A stretch of DNA of 23,033 bases from CAZBKJ01 sp964492495 (GTDB lineage: Bacteria; Patescibacteriota; Microgenomatia; UBA1400; UBA12028): the NCBI GenBank assembly GCA_964492495.1, contig CAZBKJ010000022.1:1-23033 (forward strand), written 5' to 3'. The notes beneath the pieces were generated by a model. It had not been told where the DNA came from. It saw only the letters and a program-made list of their open reading frames with translations, and did not search any database. Each line of letters begins with the position of its first letter. The stretch's first letter is position 1. The translations under genes were made by a program, and so were the position numbers. Positions 20,929-23,033 of this stretch are shown in pieces.

Positions 20929-21996
20929 ATGGATCAGCGATACGCAAAACTTGCACAGCTTTTGACCACCTATAGTGTGAAGATCAAAAAGGGAAAACAT
21001 GTCTGGATACGATGTGTCGGCCTGACTTCTTTGCAACTTGGGAAAGAAGTCTATAAGGAAGCTTTGAAAATTGGCGCACATCCATACCTTGATATCCATG
21101 ACGATAGCCTCGGTTCGTTTTACTACTCCAATGCACAACCACATCAGTTGGAGTATCCTGCCTTGATTGAAGAGCATATTGCAAACTGGGCAGACTACAC
21201 AATCTCACTTATTGCACAAGAAAATTCGCGCTCGCTTGCCAATGTAGAGTCATCCAAGCTTTTACTCAAAGAAAAGACTTCAAAAAAAGTGCGCGAGATC
21301 ATCATGAAAAAACCATGGACTCTGACAGTCATTCCAACGCATGGACTCGCACAGGATGCGATGATGAGTACAGATGCGTTTGAAGATTTCTACTTTAACG
21401 CCACTCTTCGTGATTGGGAAAAAGAAGGAAAGCGACTACAAAAACTTGCCAAGATGCTTACCAACGCAAAACTCATTGAGGTAAAAGGAATTGAGACGGA
21501 TTTGAAGCTCTCTGCAAAGGCACGTGTGTTTGTCCCTGATTGTGGAGAAGCGAATATGCCTGGAGGAGAGATCTTTACTGCTCCAGTTGATACGAGTGTA
21601 GAAGGTCATGTGTACTTTAACTTTCCTCTGCTTCGCTCCGGAAAATTTATCCGAGATATCCGGTTTTGGTTTGAAAAAGGAAAGATTGTGAAAGCGACTG
21701 CGAGTGAAAATGAAAAATACTTGCATCAAATCTTGGATACAGACGAAGGAGCAAGAAGGCTTGGAGAGTTTGCCATAGGACTTAACCCTGGAATCACACA
21801 GTACATGAACAATGTTTTGTTTGATGAGAAAATCCAAGGAACAATTCACATGGCAATCGGGCAAGCATATGAAGAGTGCAAAGGGATCAACACTTCTCAG
21901 ATTCACATGGATATCGTCAAAGATATGAAGCCAAAAGGCTCAAGTGTGATTGCTGATGGGGTGACCATACTCAAAGATGGAAAGATTCTGGTGTAG
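20929..21996 (+). CDS. M29-family (thermophilic-type) metallo-aminopeptidase
   Basis: A two-metal aminopeptidase of the AmpS/AmpT/PepS group, which removes N-terminal residues from peptides in the cytoplasm. All six expected metal and catalytic positions are visible: E214 in MPGGEIFTAP, E280 in LGEFAIGLNPGI, H307 and Y314 in GTIHMAIGQAY, H326 and D328 in QIHMDIVKDM. The spacings E-66-E, -27 to 29-H and -7-Y fit the family; the interval between the two histidines is shorter than I remember from Thermus, and the protein (355 aa) is shorter than the usual roughly 410. The start at 20929 (MDQRYAKLAQLL) gives the usual N-terminus; an earlier in-frame ATG at 20914 belongs to repeat B3. Neither has a Shine-Dalgarno. 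Confidence 0.9.
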   Translation: MDQRYAKLAQLLTTYSVKIKKGKHVWIRCVGLTSLQLGKEVYKEALKIGAHPYLDIHDDSLGSFYYSNAQPHQLEYPALIEEHIANWADYTISLIAQENSRSLANVESSKLLLKEKTSKKVREIIMKKPWTLTVIPTHGLAQDAMMSTDAFEDFYFNATLRDWEKEGKRLQKLAKMLTNAKLIEVKGIETDLKLSAKARVFVPDCGEANMPGGEIFTAPVDTSVEGHVYFNFPLLRSGKFIRDIRFWFEKGKIVKATASENEKYLHQILDTDEGARRLGEFAIGLNPGITQYMNNVLFDEKIQGTIHMAIGQAYEECKGINTSQIHMDIVKDMKPKGSSVIADGVTILKDGKILV

Positions 21997-22030
21997 ATCA
22001 GTAGATAGCAGGGACGAGATACTAGAAACG
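21994..22030 (+). repeat. Degenerate array A7
   Basis: TAGATCAGTAGATAGCAGG, then ACTAGAAACG: a mixture of array A and tract F motifs. The first TAG is the stop codon of the aminopeptidase. Confidence 0.6.
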
Positions 22031-22033
22031 AAA

Positions 22034-22061
22034 GGGATCCTTCGCTTCACTCAGGATGACA
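22034..22061 (+). repeat. Hairpin element B4
   Basis: The minimal form GGGATCCTTCGCTTCACTCAGGATGACA (given here as its ends GGGATCCTTCG and CTCAGGATGACA), arms ATCCT / AGGAT. It comes shortly after A7, as B1 and B2 do after A3 and A4. Confidence 0.85.
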
Positions 22062-22125
22062 AAGAGGAATCTTGGAAAAGAGGTTGATTTCACTTCCAGA
22101 TATGTTGTAGTCTTACAGTTCACAT

Positions 22126-22653
22126 ATGAACATACTTCTCGCCAAACAAGGTATTGCTGCACTTTTATTCACAATTCTCCTTGGTGGTGCTGTGGTACTC
22201 AACAAAGCCCGTTTCCCAGGGGTACTAGGTGGTCCAACAGCAGATCTAGTCATGACAAGTACAGGATCATCTGTCGATTTTTCCATGAATACCTCAAAGG
22301 TGAAAGACACGCAGATTGATGGAATTCAAATTGTGGCTAAAATATCCGCAGATTCAGAGCGAACATATACATTCACACCAGAATCAATTGCAGGACTGCA
22401 ACCGCTACTCACGACCGTTGAGAAAGAAAATGATATCTATACGCTACGAGTTGTGTACTTAAGTGATCCTCCAGACCGTCCATTCACAATTACTTCTGAT
22501 CAATTAGCATTGGGAAAATTTAGTGTCAATGACACCGATGGTGGAACGATTGTTATCGAACCGAATCAGACACTTACTAAAAGTATTATTCATGGCAAAG
22601 ACCGAAGTATCTTGAAAGTAGGGAAGCCGTTTTCTTTTTCACCAACTCAATAA
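22126..22653 (+). CDS. Hypothetical secreted or anchored beta-rich protein
   Basis: 175 residues. An N-terminal hydrophobic segment (about 8-25, QGIAALLFTILLGGAVVL) is followed by a single beta-rich domain: DLVMTSTGSSVDFSMNTSKVKDTQIDGIQIVAKI, in pieces SVDFSMNTS and IDGIQIVAKI. The first strands resemble cohesin-like or invasin-like beta-sandwiches that start with 'sVdv.vnT.....i.g.q..i', but the match is weak and I do not assign a function. No Shine-Dalgarno is visible. TTACAGT ends 6 nt before the ATG, again the leaderless arrangement. The 3' end overlaps the convergent small gene by 7 nt. Confidence 0.7.
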   Translation: MNILLAKQGIAALLFTILLGGAVVLNKARFPGVLGGPTADLVMTSTGSSVDFSMNTSKVKDTQIDGIQIVAKISADSERTYTFTPESIAGLQPLLTTVEKENDIYTLRVVYLSDPPDRPFTITSDQLALGKFSVNDTDGGTIVIEPNQTLTKSIIHGKDRSILKVGKPFSFSPTQ

Positions 22654-22871
22654 GGGAATCGAAAGTACACAACGACCAAGCCGGTGCAGAGTAGTAGTGC
22701 AACCACAAATGTTTTCAAAAGATCTTTTTTGATAAGCGACGTTTTAGAGATATCACTCTCTGGTGAGAGAGCAACTACTGGTTCTTTTTTGGAATGAGAT
22801 TTTGGTAGAGTGTAGGTAAGCGATGAAAGGGAGTTTTCATTTTTTACTTCTTTGGTGATGTGAATAGCCAT
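22647..22871 (-). CDS. Small single-pass membrane protein
   Basis: 74 residues from the ATG at 22871: a polar, Ser/Lys-rich cytoplasmic part (HITKEVKNENSLSSL, KSHSKKEPVV), the motif SLIKKDLLKTFVVALLLCTGLVVVYF and an RFPY end. Proteins with a C-terminal KKDLLKT-hydrophobic segment seem familiar from other CPR genomes, but I know no function. The frame stays open up to 22988, but that extension runs into repeat tract F3 and is Cys/Pro-rich, so the start at 22871 is preferred. TACTCT lies 11 nt before this ATG and there is no Shine-Dalgarno. Confidence 0.65.
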   Translation of the reverse strand: MAIHITKEVKNENSLSSLTYTLPKSHSKKEPVVALSPESDISKTSLIKKDLLKTFVVALLLCTGLVVVYFRFPY

Positions 22872-22900
22872 ACTTGATAAGCAGAGTAATGGATCCAAGG

Positions 22901-23033
22901 AAAAGAGGCAAGAGGGAACATGAAAGGGGTCAGGACGGGAGAAACACCCAACGCTCAATATCCAACAACCAATAGAGGACAGAGGCAAGGGGTCAGAGAC
23001 GATGCAGGTTTGTCGTTTATCGAACGATAGCTG
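22901..23033 (+). repeat. Purine-rich tract F3, cut by the window end
   Basis: Two stretches of AGGCAAGAGGG / GGGGTCAGGAC type units, separated by a short unrelated insert (ACACCCAACGCTCAATATCC), then TTTATCGAACGATAGCTG. The last bases are the start of a C or D element, so another hairpin element should lie just beyond the window. Confidence 0.7.

Noticed and set aside
22872..22988. N-terminal extension of the small membrane protein at 22647
   Set aside because: The extra 39 residues come from repeat tract F3 and are Cys/Pro-rich; the start at 22871 gives a normal small membrane protein.

Overview
The window looks like part of a small, moderately AT-rich genome of a Candidate Phyla Radiation (Patescibacteria) bacterium, most likely Microgenomates-like. 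This is inferred from gene content, not from a marker tree. The clues are a very short EF-Ts (150 aa), broken-up conserved operons, many single-pass or secreted proteins of unknown function with Pro/Thr linkers, and two large surface proteins whose C-termini end in W-(Q/E)-E-V-x-P. Ten Ns at 5608-5617 show that the sequence is an assembly scaffold.

Layout. 1-575: the end of DnaK, running in frame into an unrelated tail. 555-6193: translation and membrane-quality genes (rpsB, tsf, frr, rseP) with a divergent two-gene unit of unknown function (a DUF1189-like membrane protein and a soluble protein) where pyrH often lies. 6240-14020: an envelope cluster. Two paralogous secreted Cys-rich multidomain proteins (807 and 922 aa) flank an SH3b protein and a membrane-anchored protein. 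They share a C-terminal domain of about 286 aa. A tiny promoter-ORF-terminator unit lies at 8892-9031. 14137-16186: a secreted protein facing away from a membrane protein with a stand-alone LytR_C domain. 16259-19790: a four-helix-bundle protein, endonuclease III (nth), small membrane proteins and two paralogous PsbP-like anchored proteins. 19902-22871: rdgB, an M29 aminopeptidase and two small envelope proteins.

The most unusual material is the repeat landscape. Almost every longer intergenic space holds (i) arrays of an 8-9 nt RGAYTAGTR unit, (ii) purine-rich AGGTCAG/GGGCAAG tracts, and (iii) hairpin elements that share ends (GGATYC ... GRATGAC) but have interchangeable cores, some with compensatory base changes between copies. 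One such element sits in frame inside nth and adds about 19 residues to the protein. This resembles the palindromic elements known to be inserted in Rickettsia genes.

A second pattern concerns gene starts. Housekeeping genes (rpsB, tsf, frr, rdgB) have clear Shine-Dalgarno sites. Most envelope and unknown genes have none, but carry a -10-like hexamer 6-10 nt before the ATG, as expected for leaderless mRNAs.
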